Below, in pieces: positions 53,998 to 64,000 of a DNA stretch of 64,000 bases. The DNA is from Calamus simplicifolius (taxonomy: Eukaryota > Streptophyta > Magnoliopsida > Arecales > Arecaceae). Every line of letters begins with the position of its first letter. Positions within the stretch are counted from its first letter, which is position 1. The stretch covers positions 372,001 to 436,000 of the forward strand of contig UESW01003830.1 of NCBI GenBank assembly GCA_900491605.1, written 5' to 3'. Below the pieces are notes generated by a model that ran no database searches, had not been told where the DNA came from, and worked only from the letters and a program-made list of their open reading frames with translations. The position numbers were made by a program, and so were the translations under genes.

Positions 53998-55591
53998 ACG
54001 GCATCTGCTTCAACAAGACATCACTGTGTCGTGGTATCTAAGGAGACTTGAGAGGATATCTAACCTTTTGATCCTCTTTAATTAATGTCTTTCTCTTTGT
54101 GTTTTTTTCTTCATTGTCTTCTTCTAATGGCTCGCAAGAATAGGATCTGGTCTAAGATAGGACAGGACAGAAGTCACCGGAGGAGGATAACGAGGAGGCA
54201 GACCAGCCTAAAATTACTCTGCGATGAATGGACAATTTCTATTTCATTTCGCTAGTTTATTATAATCTTTTTCTTTGCCCTGGGAGTCTGTTGTAGGGCG
54301 TAAACCCGTATGACCAGTGCATTCAAACTTCCAAAGTCCCAAACCAGATTATTTGAGAATTAGTAGATCTCTTTCTCAAATAAATTAATAGACCTCTTTC
54401 TAAGAGCAGCCAAGAAATCTTTGAGTCCCAAATTTGCCACCTTTTTTATACCCCAAAACCGAGCCTAACATGTCTGTTGAGCGTTGGGTGACAACAGAGG
54501 TGAAGGGCTTTTAGGAAAGATTAGAACAAGAGTGCAAAGTAAACCAAAACAAATTTAAATAATCTGAAAAATTACTGTTAGCGTCTCACAACTTCTGCTT
54601 CGTAGAACTATTTGCTGTTTATGTATTCATCTCTTCATCCAGAATATATAATTGAAAGCCAACCCGTATCATTAATGATTATTGACACACATCTATAAGC
54701 AATGAAGCGACTCTATCACAGTGAAATGTGGCGTCCCATGCGACAAATATGTAGACAATTGTACTATATTTAGGAAGCACCTCTGTTCTTCGCCATGTGT
54801 TTCTTGGATCCCTCCTCTGACTCCAACGAAAAATCTCAAAAGCTGCCTCCACGTGGGTGCATCGTACCTTCCTCTCTATTCACCACTTCTAGACTGAATG
54901 TTATATATACCAAGAACGTAATAGAAGTAATGTTTAAATGTGTACTGCGTGGGTTGCTTCTGATTGATCGTTAGAAGTGTCGTTGTACGTCCGTACCTAA
55001 GCTCATGCTCACGCGCACCTCCGTTCCGTATTGGAAGGGGGACCGTGTAGGATGGCTTCACAAACATTGAGCCGATCTATTTGTCCTTCCAACGCTTCTT
55101 CATGGATTCGTTAGAAAGATTTGCCCCTTCTACATTTTTCTGTTTAAATGAAATGGTTTTGTTTTTTTTTTTTTTTCTTGTTGCTATAGAAATTCGTTCT
55201 TCGATTTAGATGTAGCTCGCTTCTGGATCCGGATAGCAATCTTCTGTCCGAATAAACCTGCAAGACAGTTTCCATGTGAAAAACATTGGTGGTGGCCTCC
55301 ACAGAAGACCCTTCGATGCCTAAGTCAGTGGCAATTTCTCAGCAATCAAATATAAAAAAAAGGCTCTCGTAGAAGAGTCCTTTAAGAATGGCTTCTAGAG
55401 AGCTTAAGAACTATGTTTGAGTTTTTTCAGTTCAAAGTAAGTATATGGACATAGAGCGTACCTTAAAAAGGCCTTAGGACTATGTATTTATAGACTGTTG
55501 GAATGATGGTCAGTTAATACCTAACTTATTGGACGTGTCTTGGAAAGCTAAAAGCTGGTACAATTTGAATCTAATTCATATCTAGTTGGTT
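53998..55591. other. Intergenic, no gene seen; LTR-like tail at the right end
   Basis: No domain-bearing ORF. At about 55200-55580 a minus-strand TATA box (TATAAATA, 55485-55492) is followed, on the minus strand, by a leader-like sequence as in LTR R/U5 regions. It may be a solo LTR piece of unknown family. Confidence 0.35.
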
Positions 55592-56095
55592 ACAGGGCAG
55601 GGGGTGATTATGTAATTAATGAACTGATAAAATTAATTTTTAAAAGCATTTTAGAAGATGGTTAATTCACCAAAAAATAAGAAAAAGAGTAAGATGACAG
55701 ATTATGTGATGTAGAAAGTAACAGTTCGGGAACAGAACTTTTAAGAAAATAAAGAAGCATACCAGGAAAGTCTGGAATTAAGAAACTCTAGGAAAGACAT
55801 GCTCATGAACTTTAACATAATCAGAATCACAGAGTAAGGGAAATGTTGATTTATCCGACGATGATGCACTCCTAATGTTGGTAGAAGATCTCTCCTACGG
55901 GTAGGATTTCTGGATGAGAAAACTATCTTTCATGTGAGGCTTCTTGATCTCGATTCAGGGGCAAAGAAGGCGTTCTCAGCTTTGGAGATGAATCCAGAGA
56001 GGGATGATGGCTTTGGAGAGAGAGCAACGGCCTTGGAAATAACTCAAGAGAGGGTGGTGGTTTTGGGATGAAAGGAGGGCGGTGGTTATTAGGAT
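55592..56095 (-). repeat. LTR fragment of element X, copy 3
   Basis: Colinear with 38976-39490 (including the GATGATGC and GGATGAGAAAACTATCTT segments and the GGCTTTGGAGATG minisatellite) and with 32714-32960. Its left end lacks the terminal TGATGCA. Confidence 0.7.
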
Positions 56096-56100
56096 GAGAA

Positions 56101-56192
56101 AATTATCTTATATCACACACTGTATTTTTGTTCTACTGTAATTTCTGCACACGACCTGCAACTTCCTTTATAATAAAACCTATCAGAACGTG
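56101..56192 (+). repeat. Inverted internal fragment of element X
   Basis: Reverse complement matches 38840-38940, the noncoding leader beside the PBS of copy 2. It is in opposite orientation to the LTR piece on its left, so the junction near 56096 is a rearrangement. Confidence 0.65.
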
Positions 56193-56299
56193 ATTATTGT
56201 AGGTCCGATGGTTTTGTCTCCACCTTCTGATTATCCCATTGTGACCAATGACAGATAAGCAATGTTTAGAAGAAGAGGAAGCCAACGTCTACGGGAGAT

Positions 56300-56554
56300 G
56301 TGGACTCATTGGTCACGACGCTCCTCTACGGGAAGGAGACATTATTCTATGAAGATATTGTCTCGATGCTTCGAACGAATGAGCAGATGGAGAAGATAAC
56401 CAAGGATACTATTTTCCAGAAGGATCTATCAATTGGGGAAGAGTCAGGCAGAGACAGGGATAGGAGCAGGCCTAGGGGATGGTTACAGTCCAGGAAGGCT
56501 AAGTGCTACAAGTGTGGTGAGGTAGGACATTTCAAGAGAGACTGTCCAAAGTGA
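56300..56554 (+). pseudogene. gag C-terminal part of Tork-type element
   Basis: Open for 84 codons; contains the UBN2-type end (TTLLYGKETLFYEDIVSML), an Arg/Asp-rich linker and the zinc knuckle CYKCGEVGHFKRDC. Sequence upstream is out of frame. Confidence 0.85.
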
Positions 56555-56659
56555 AAAAAGGAAGAAAAGGAAGGATCTGAATCTATGAGTATAGTTGTAG
56601 GCCAGGAGGTGGAGGATGATCTCTTAGTGGTATCAGATGGTCACAGGCATAGCACAGAG

Positions 56660-57100
56660 ATTTAGACCTTGGATTCAACTTGTTCTCATCATTATACTCC
56701 CAACTGATCATGGTTCAGCACTTACATAGAGGTTGATGAGGGTGTGTGACTCTTAAAGACGATCACCCTTGCAAGGTGGTAGGGATTTGCACAGTGAGGG
56801 TGAAGATGTTTGATGGCATGGTGCGCACTCTTACCAGTGTGAAGCATGTCCTAGAACTCAAGAAAAATCTGGTGTCACTGGGGTACCTGGAGCAGACTAG
56901 ATACAGATTCAGTAGTCATGCCAGGAGTGAAGTTCTGAATATCTTTAATGGAGCTATGGTGGTGATGAGAGGAAGAAGGCCGAAAAATAACTTATACAGG
57001 TTGGAGGGCTCTGTGGTGACTAGAAAATTTGAGGCAGCAGCTATGGAATAGGATTCTCGGGATGTGTACAGGATGTGGCATTACCGCCTAGGCCACATGG
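56660..57100 (+). pseudogene. Protease of Tork-type element
   Basis: Active-site region reads TLDSTCSHHYTPN (usual DSG/DSA loop changed to DST). It continues LKDDHPCKVVGICTVRVKMFDG and VKHVLELKKNLVSLG. The integrase start MWHYRLGHM is cut at 57100 by the solo LTR. Confidence 0.8.
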
Positions 57101-59072
57101 TGTTGGGAATTATATCATAAAGCCAATAATTTGATGATTGATGTAAATTGCATATAAATTGATATAAAAGTTATTTGACAGTTTATTTATTACAAGAACA
57201 TTTTCATAAAACTCCTAATTGTAATGAAGCCCTTAGGATCTTCTTTTACAATAAAGGATGATTTATCTTTGAATGTCCTCAAAAATGTTCGCGACTAAAT
57301 GATATACTATGATAGGGCCATAGTACTATCAATTATAGGACGTTGTATATCATATTTGTTGGTTGTCCTCTTAATCAAGGAGTGTAGAGACACTGGTATG
57401 ACATACAGGTGAAAGTGTAGGAGTACATTTCACCGAACGTGACTCATTTTCAGACACTCTGCTGTCAAGAGTTAATCCAAAAGATATGGGTATAAGTATC
57501 CTTAGACCTGAAGATCACAATCGGTGACTTGCAAGCAACTCATTGTACTTAGGTGCCGGACTACCTGAATTTTTAATCCAGCTACGAAATGTTACTGAGT
57601 GCAGTCAAGTACTTGTGGTAGTCAGCTGTGGATCAAGATGAAATTTGACCTATCCTGTTAAAAGAAGAAATGCTTGTGTTTTAACTTAGCAAGACCTTGG
57701 CCAAGACACTTCAAGTGAAGGTCACATGATCACTAAAGTTGAAATCACTTTATGGATTTGCTATTTAGAGTTGATAGGCTCTTAAGCCATCCTTAGCATT
57801 TGTGGTCAAAAGGATGAGTTATACGGTAACTATTTCTTAGGGTTCTTGGAGTTTGCTCGGCAACTCTTTGACCTATTTGAACGTCGAGTTTTATTTCTAG
57901 ATGGGCTATGCTACCGGCTTAGGTTCAAACCTAGAGAGTCACACGCATTGAAGTTTTCCATGATAATCTATTTGCTGATCAACGATTAAGAATCATATTT
58001 GATTTAATTAATCAATTTGATTGATTGAATTATATCAATTGGGTTAAGTATAAGTGAATAAGATTCAATTAGGTTTAAGTCTATTAGAAGGCCTAATCAA
58101 TTTCAAATATTGATTTGAAATTAGACTTGATTTGGATTTAAATAGATTCAGGACTAGCCAAATTTGATTTGGGCTAGGATCATGATCTATGTGGGTTCAA
58201 TCCAATAAATTTAAATCAGCTTAAACCAAAACCCAAACCCAAACCCCATGTATGAAAAGGGTTTTCGATCTCACATAATGAGATAACTAAAATCTCATCT
58301 TATGAGAAATTAAATTCTCATGCAGAATTTAATGTATAACTTTTAATCTTCTTCGACGTCGGAATTCTAAATGTTAAATTCATGTGGAATTAATGTGCCT
58401 CTTTGGTTTTCACCAAAGGTCGAATCTAAGTGTTAGAATTCACATACCTCTTTGGTTTCCACCAAACGTCAAAATTCTAAATGTTAGAATTCAATGGGCT
58501 AAAGGCTTGAATTGAGCATATAAATAGAGGATATTCTTTATCAGATGATATATGGATTGGAATTCTAAAAAGTCAAGAACCAAGTGTTATAGTTCTAAGA
58601 GTTAGAACAGAAAATTCTGGTGTGATTCTGGTGTTGGCAAAAGCTTGGTGGATCTTAGAAGAAGATTCAAGTGGGAGGATTCAAGATCAGCAAATTTGTT
58701 TTTCCGCGAGCTAGCACTCCCAGAAATCTGATTATTCGGAGACTTCGCGTGGATGATTCTAGAGGCCGAACGATTGAACGGCTGCAAAGCACAACAAATT
58801 TACCTATTGTTCTTAAGATAAGTGATATGATCCCTAGATCTTAAGGTAGGCTTCAAGATAAGTAGTATGACTTTTTATCTTGAAGATCAAGATATGATCT
58901 TGATGATTTTATTTATATGCATAATTTAGATCAAACAATCCTATAGTATTAGGCAAAGATATGATCTTGATGCATGTTAAATAGATTAATATTTAATCTT
59001 TAAGCTTTCACATTGGTAATTATTACCCTAAAGTTTAAAATATGCATGCCTTGGAGGTCATTTCTTCCTTCA
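57101..59072 (+). repeat. Solo LTR with CATGG target duplication
   Basis: 1972 bp, TGTTGGGAATTA...CTTCCTTCA, flanked by identical CATGG (57096-57100 and 59073-59077), inserted in the integrase coding region of the Tork element. TATA box TATAAATA at 58519-58526. No PBS, polypurine tract or coding sequence inside, so this is a solo LTR left by LTR-LTR recombination. Strand is set by the TATA box. Confidence 0.85.
58519..58526 (+). promoter_or_regulatory. TATA box of the solo LTR
   Basis: TATAAATA in GCATATAAATAGAGG; could still start transcription into the flanking DNA. Confidence 0.55.
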
Positions 59073-59893
59073 CATGGGAGACAGGGGGATGAATGAACTG
59101 AGCAAGAGAGGGCTGCTTTCGGACCTGAGTGGTGGAGATATGAAGATCTGTGAGCCATGTCAGATGGAAAAGCAGAAGAGAGTGTAGTTCTTGGTCAGCA
59201 CAGTTAGGAGTGCAGAGCCCCTGGAGCTAGTACACATGGATGTCTAGGGATTAGCCCCAATTTCTGCAAGGAATGGGGCCAGATACTTTTTTACCCTGAT
59301 AGATGATTTCTCAAGGAAGTTATGGGTCTACTACATGAAGGAGAAATCATAGGTCTTCATCAAGTTCAGAATTTGGAAGGCTGAGATGGAGAGGAAACAG
59401 GATAGGAGTATGAAGTGTTTAAGGTCAGACAGTGGCGAAGAATATACCAGCAGGAGTTTCAGAGATTTTGTGAGAAGTGGGGCAGCAAAAGAACTTCTCG
59501 ATAATGAAAACTTCTCAACATGAATGGGTGGTTGAGAGGATGAACAGAACACTGTTGGAAAAAGCAAGATGCTTGAGGCTGCAGGTAGGGCTTCCAAAGA
59601 TGTTCTAAGTTGACGTAGTAGGTGCAGCTAGCTACTTGGTTAATCGGTCACTGCACACCAGGTTGGATGGAGGCATTCCAGAGGAGATGTGGTCCAGAGG
59701 AAAGATAAGCCTGAACCATCTAAGGATGTTTGGATGCATGGCATATGTGCATGTTGATGCTGGGGAGCGGCATAAGTTAGATGCCAGGTCTAAGAAGATG
59801 GTGTTCATGGGCTACCCGCGTGGAATCAAGGGGTATCGGCTGTGGGACCCCTTGGAGAAGAAGGTTGTCATCAGTAGGGATGTGACTTATGCG
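59073..59893 (+). pseudogene. Integrase of Tork-type element
   Basis: Resumes after the solo LTR: MNELSKRGLL, CEPCQMEKQK (zinc domain), ELVHMDV, FTLIDDFSRKLWVYYMKEKS, LRSDSGEEY (second D), VERMNRTLLEKARCLRL. The C-terminal stretch (59636-59893: LNHLRMFGCMAYVHV, KMVFMGYPRGIKGYRLWDP) ends in VVISRDVTY, where the Athila fragment begins. Stops at about 59186 and 59349 (TAG). Confidence 0.85.
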
Positions 59894-61091
59894 TGTCATA
59901 GGGCAACGATTAAAATACCTTAATTTCACTAATCTTAGGTAGAGTAGCGAGAGTAAGGTGTCAAATCCATAGGGACTTTGAGTGATTATTTTGAAATAAA
60001 TTTATGCAATTTAAAATTTAAATAAACATATAATTGGTAGTGAAAATAATTAAGATATGATCTATCTTAATTAGAGTACGGCTCATACCCGTAGATCACG
60101 GCCCATCCTTTTTAAAGAATAGATTAGTCAAAATTTATTTTCACTTAAAGAGAATTCAATAAGAATTAAACATGAATAAATATTTTATTTCATAGCATCC
60201 AAAAGAGTATATTAAAATTACAATAAAAAATTCTTCTTTCTTGATATCAGGAAGGTAACAGCATTGAAGATAGCTCTAGATCTGCTTCCAGGCCATACTC
60301 CCCAGGATTCTTTCTTCCTGAACCGAACCGAAGATGGGCTGAACCGAACTGTTTCTGTCTTCCTGCACCTCCAGCACTCACAAACGCCTCTACGAATGCC
60401 TCCTGAACTCTCCAGCACTCACGAACGCCTCCACAAACGCCTCCCGAACTCTCCTTCGTGGCCTCCAGGCTGCTCCCCCTCTTATAGATGCCCGAACGCA
60501 GAGGGAATGCAGCTTCCCAGCTATTCCAAATCTGATTCAAAGCCCGGACGGATGCAGAGAGAATGCAAAGAGATTGCGGATGATTTTCCTTCAATCCGAG
60601 TTTCTTTTCCGATTTGTTTGCGCAATCCATGAATGCAGAGAGAACGCGACCAGTTTTCTTCCAATCTGAGATTCTTTTTTGATTTGGCACCCGGCCAGAT
60701 TTCGAAGAAATAACAGATGATTCTCCTTCCAATATGAGAGTCTTCAATCCAATTTATTCCCTGATTGATTGGTGGAATGGTGGAATCGGATGGGAAGAAG
60801 AATCGGAAGAGAAATACGATGAATATGTGAAGACTACGATTAAACTCGGTAATTGGTTTGCTGAGTTTACTTTGAGATTCATGCAAATGAGATAAATCCT
60901 TGTAAATTCAATTCTTAGCTCATTTCAAGTCCGATTTGAGTGCCGCTTGTGTCGTTGGACTTCTAAAATCGAGCTATTTAAGTTGATGAATTTTTTTCTA
61001 AAAATATTATATAAATAATTAAATATTAAATAATAAAGATAATTTAACCTATTAATTAATAGGTTTATGATGATTATTTGTGCATTTATCA
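59894..61091 (-). repeat. 3' LTR of Athila-type fragment
   Basis: Minus-strand TGATAAATGCAC...CTATGACA, about 1.2 kb, directly after the purine tract TTGGGAGGAG (61092-61101). TATA-like CTATAAGAGG (about 60479-60487, minus). Contains a minisatellite of CTCCAGCACTCACAAACGCC units (about 60365-60450). Left end placed by the CA terminus only. Confidence 0.6.
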
Positions 61092-61101
61092 CTCCTCCCA
61101 A
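61092..61101 (-). promoter_or_regulatory. Polypurine tract of Athila-type fragment
   Basis: Minus-strand TTGGGAGGAG abutting the LTR, preceded by CTCGAGGACGAG, the context seen before the 3' LTR of many plant gypsy elements. Confidence 0.6.
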
Positions 61102-62449
61102 CTTGAATCTTACTCGTCCTCGAGTAAATAAGGAATCTAGAAATATATACCAAGCTAGTCCAAGAATTGATAGTTATCTTATAATTCTAAAATCAAAAGA
61201 TTTCCAGTTAGATCATAAGGGAGGTGCTTCATCGGATTATTAGGTTTACCCATTTAGTGATAGAGTGCAGTTCATAAGAATTTATAGAAGTCTTTCTTCA
61301 CCAATTTTTTACTTCTCTATTTAAGTCCTCTAACTTAATTTGGGTTGGGTGTAGTGTCTTCTTGTAATTTAGTTTTCTTATTTATTTATTTACGTGTAAA
61401 GTCAATGCAATGTCCTAACCCCTTGCTTTCTAATTGACTCTTGTAGCGAGCTCTAGGCCAATGGCTCCAAACCAGTTGGTTTTAGGGCATTAGGTATAAA
61501 ACACCCCTCGACTTACTGACTCGAGTCAAAAAGGCTTCAGGTAGGACTGACTTTACTTAGGTTCTTTCATACTCTCACCTTTTTACGCGAACAACATCAC
61601 TTTCTTAGATGACGGGGCCCGGTTACTTAGTGAAAGATGCTAAAAACCTAATTTATTAACTTTAAGAGAGATTTTTTTCTTTCATTTCTTTTTTTTTCTT
61701 TTTTTTAATTTTTTGAATGACATATCCGACCATACCCTTATTAAGTAGATTACTATTAAGATTAGTAGTCAGAAAGGTTTAAAATTATTCTAAAAATTTT
61801 TCTGGGCTAAACTCTACCTTTTATTAGGTTTTCTTAATAATTTGTTCCTCAGTATCTCTAAAATAATCTAACCATTAATCATTCATTGATTAGAATGCTT
61901 GATTAACTTCAAATCGAGACAAAATTTGGTACACAAATACTGATTATAGTTTTACTCGAAGATTTACTTATTCTTCCCCTCAACTTAATTTTCATTGTCC
62001 CTAATGGAAGAAAAATTAATTTCAAGGAAGATACTACCTGGTCGAGTATTTGAAGGTTGTAGGTTCCATCGACTTTTGTTTCTCTTCTCTGGTCATACTA
62101 AGAAAATAGAAAGATAATCGGATAAATTGGGTTGCATCCCAAGAGCGCTAAGTTTAAAGTCTTCAGCCAGACTATGCTACTCATTATGATAGTGTTGGGT
62201 TCACAAGATCAATTGATTCAACAACTTCTCCATCATTAATTTCTTCTATATATGGTTTCAAACATTGATCGTTCACCTTAAAAATATTTTCTTGCTTAGG
62301 ATCTTTGAGTTTTATCGCTCCATGGGAAAATATTTGAGTTACTATAAAAGGTCAATTCCATCATGAACGAAGTTTTTCAGGAAAAAGATGTAATCTTGAA
62401 TTGTAAAGCCATACTTTTTGATTTGGTTCAAAAGTTTTTCTATTAATAA
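61102..62449 (-). other. Noncoding 3' region of Athila-type fragment
   Basis: Between integrase and polypurine tract; only fragments of integrase C-terminal reading near 62200-62450 (KSYEMTHTRA-like), otherwise T-rich sequence without ORFs. Confidence 0.5.
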
Positions 62450-63130
62450 ATTTGTCATGATATGCTTTGGTTTGTTCTTTATAAATTTTTGAGCTCTCGT
62501 ATGTGTCATTTCATAGCTCTTCTAACTCATTCAATTGAAGTTTTCTAGTGACACCTGCATTCTTCATATCACAATTAAATTGCGCAATGGCCCAAAATGC
62601 ACGGTGTTCCAATTCTACAGATAAATGCAGACCTTTCCAAATATGAGCCGGTAAGAAGACATTCCTATGAAAGTTTTAAATGCAGTATGATAAGCCCATA
62701 ATGCATCATCCAAATGTTCTGACCAATCTTTTCAATCGGGTCTCACCATTTTCTCAAGGATATGTTTAATTTCTCTATTTGATATTTCAACTTGGCCACT
62801 AGTTTGGGGATGGTAAGGTGTAGCTACCTTATGAGTAATTTTATATTTTTCATTAATCCTTCAAAGTGTCTATTCGTAAAATGTGTACCCCCATCACTAA
62901 TCATAGCCCTTGGGCATCCAAAATAACTAATGATGTTACGCTGAATAAACTTGATTACAACTTTATGGTCATTGATTCGAGTTGCCATGGCTTCAATCTA
63001 TTTTGACATATAATCAACTGCCACTAGAATGTATTCAAATCCGAAAGATGAAGGAAAATGGGCCCATGAAGTCAATACCCCATACATCAAAAATTTCTAC
63101 AACCAATATAGGATTTAGGAAGATATGACC
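62450..63130 (-). pseudogene. Athila-type integrase, broken
   Basis: Minus strand: VEIFDVWGIDFMGP, then after shifts a DDE-core remainder, HPQTSGQVEISNREIKHILEKMV, DDALWAYHTAFKTFIG and SSYRLIFGK. These are hallmark integrase segments of Athila elements. At least three frame changes and several stops. Confidence 0.8.
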
Positions 63131-63143
63131 TTTAATGAGAGCT

Positions 63144-63837
63144 CGATCCTTTAAAGCAGAGATGGTACAGATGCACAACAGAGATAGCAGGAGGTAAAAT
63201 ACGGCAACACTAGTCAGATGACCTCCTACACAGTCGTGCCATTTGCTAGTGAACTAGGAGGATTTGAGATTCAGATGGAGAGGACTGATAGAGGGGTCAG
63301 AAGCCAGGAAGTTTAGCAGGATGCAGCTGGGCAGAGAACTCAAGAGGATGCAGCTGAGCAGGGAACTGATATTGGGATCGCACCGCATAGGCCCAGAAGA
63401 AACGTGCGACCACCAGTTCGATACGGTTTCGCAGATTCGATGTCATATGCCCTGATGACAGTGAATAAAGACCCTTACACCTATTAGGAGGTTGTGAAGA
63501 GTTAGGACAGCCAAGATAGAGAGATAGGCACGTGGTAGGTGGTTCAGTTGCCACAAGGAAAGAAACTCATTTATTGCAAATGGGTTTATCAGCGTAAGAA
63601 CGGTCTTCGGAGCAAGGGGTATTAAGAACAAGGCAGACTAGTAGCTAATGGATACTCTCAGAAGGAAGGCATCGACTACAGAGAGCTGGTGGAAGAAGAT
63701 GGAGTGGAGCTGGCAAAGGTACATACCAAGAAAATCCAACAATGCACTGACCAAGGTTCTTTCATGGGACAGTTTTCATAAAGATGCAGCTGATGGACAT
63801 GGTGGACATGGTGGATATGCTGAGGCTTTGAAAGTAT
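63144..63837 (+). pseudogene. Tork-type hinge, RT start and RNase H tail joined by a deletion
   Basis: Upstream part: RPRRNVRPPVRYGF, SYALM, LPQGKKLIYCKWVYQRKNG, ANGYSQKEGIDYREL (start of RT). At about 63680 the text switches to VELAKVHTKK..ALTKVLSWDSF, the very end of the RNase H region. All of the RT catalytic core and most of RNase H (normally about 2 kb) are missing. After this come Gly/His-rich codons and the polypurine tract. Confidence 0.75.
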
Positions 63838-63849
63838 CAAGGTGAAGAT
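63838..63849 (+). promoter_or_regulatory. Polypurine tract of Tork-type element
   Basis: CAAGGTGAAGAT directly before TGTTGGGCC, as in other Tork-group elements. Confidence 0.65.
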
Positions 63850-64000
63850 TGTTGGGCCTGGTGTGGTGCTATCAAGGCCCAGGGGGCTAACTTGTATTGG
63901 GCTAAGTGTCGGTCTAAGGGTTGAGATTAAATCAAGTCAGGGGTGTACATGGGCTTGGAAATTAGTTTAATCTTATTGGGTTAGTCCATGGAAGTTTTTG
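63850..64000 (+). repeat. Start of 3' LTR of Tork-type element
   Basis: Begins TGTTGGGCCTGGTG and runs off the window. Confidence 0.65.

Larger units (their letters stand above)
59894..63130 (-). mobile_element. 5'-truncated Athila-type gypsy fragment (integrase and 3' LTR)
   Basis: Minus strand: integrase coding from about 63130 to 62450, a long noncoding part, a polypurine tract and a 3' LTR (59894-61091). gag to RNase H and the 5' LTR are missing. Integrase motifs are of Athila type. Confidence 0.7.
56290..64000 (+). mobile_element. Degraded Tork-type Ty1/copia element with two nested insertions
   Basis: Plus-strand copia: gag with zinc knuckle (56300-56554), protease (about 56660-57060), integrase split by a solo LTR (57101-59072), further split by an Athila-type fragment (59894-about 63130), hinge and first part of RT (63144-63680). 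There is then a deletion directly to the RNase H tail, a polypurine tract (63838-63849) and the start of the 3' LTR at 63850. The 5' LTR was not identified. Confidence 0.8.

Noticed and set aside
60247..60886. Minus-strand ORFs of 121 and 166 codons
   Set aside because: Inside the LTR of the Athila-type fragment; built on minisatellite sequence.

Overview
The window is plant nuclear DNA, most likely from a monocot. The protein-coding host genes are eukaryotic and spliced, and most of the rest is plant LTR retrotransposon sequence. Transposable elements fill about 0-14.6 kb, 15.6-41.9 kb and 55.6-64 kb. Between them lies an island (about 42-55.5 kb) with two recognisable host genes: a SAUR32-like auxin-response gene (43423-43803, +) and a five-exon, Golgi-type putative methyltransferase of the PMT/DUF248 family (48402-52820, -) that carries a one-base frameshift. 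A 38-codon membrane-peptide ORF (53881-53997, +) sits divergently upstream of the methyltransferase. The organism (palm or other monocot) is an inference from repeat style only.

Left block (1-14633): a complete minus-strand Sirevirus-type Ty1/copia element (273-10335, LTRs of about 1.39 kb, perfect 5-bp target duplication CCATC) has landed inside a second, plus-strand Sirevirus. Only the 3' part of the second one is visible: spacer, ORF3, multiple polypurine tracts and a 2.1-kb 3' LTR. Both encode the same type of extra 3' ORF (plant transposon-protein domain), and both have LTRs built on family-specific dyad-symmetric repeats.

Central block (about 15.6-41.9 kb): two Tat-lineage Ty3/gypsy elements lie end to end. 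The first (15671-about 27950) has LTR, PBS, gag, protease, RT, a degenerate RNase H followed by a second archaeal-type RNase H, integrase, tandem arrays, and antisense coiled-coil ORFs including one with a recognisable short intron. The second (about 27980-32703, with LTR-like sequence again at 41041-41880) starts inside its second RNase H and also carries an antisense ORF with its own poly(A) signal. It is interrupted by LTR fragments of an unidentified element and by a truncated Del/Tekay gypsy element (about 32990-38658, minus).

Right block (55592-64000): a degraded plus-strand Tork-type copia element has lost almost all of its RT/RNase H. It is split by a 1972-bp solo LTR with a perfect CATGG duplication and by a 5'-truncated minus-strand Athila-type gypsy fragment.

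The most unusual pattern is that four unrelated elements each repeat their own short palindromic motif in two places: in the LTR and in an internal region next to the additional (non gag-pol) ORF. No CRISPR, rRNA or tRNA gene was seen. All element ORFs are broken by frameshifts or stops; nothing in the window looks like an intact autonomous element.
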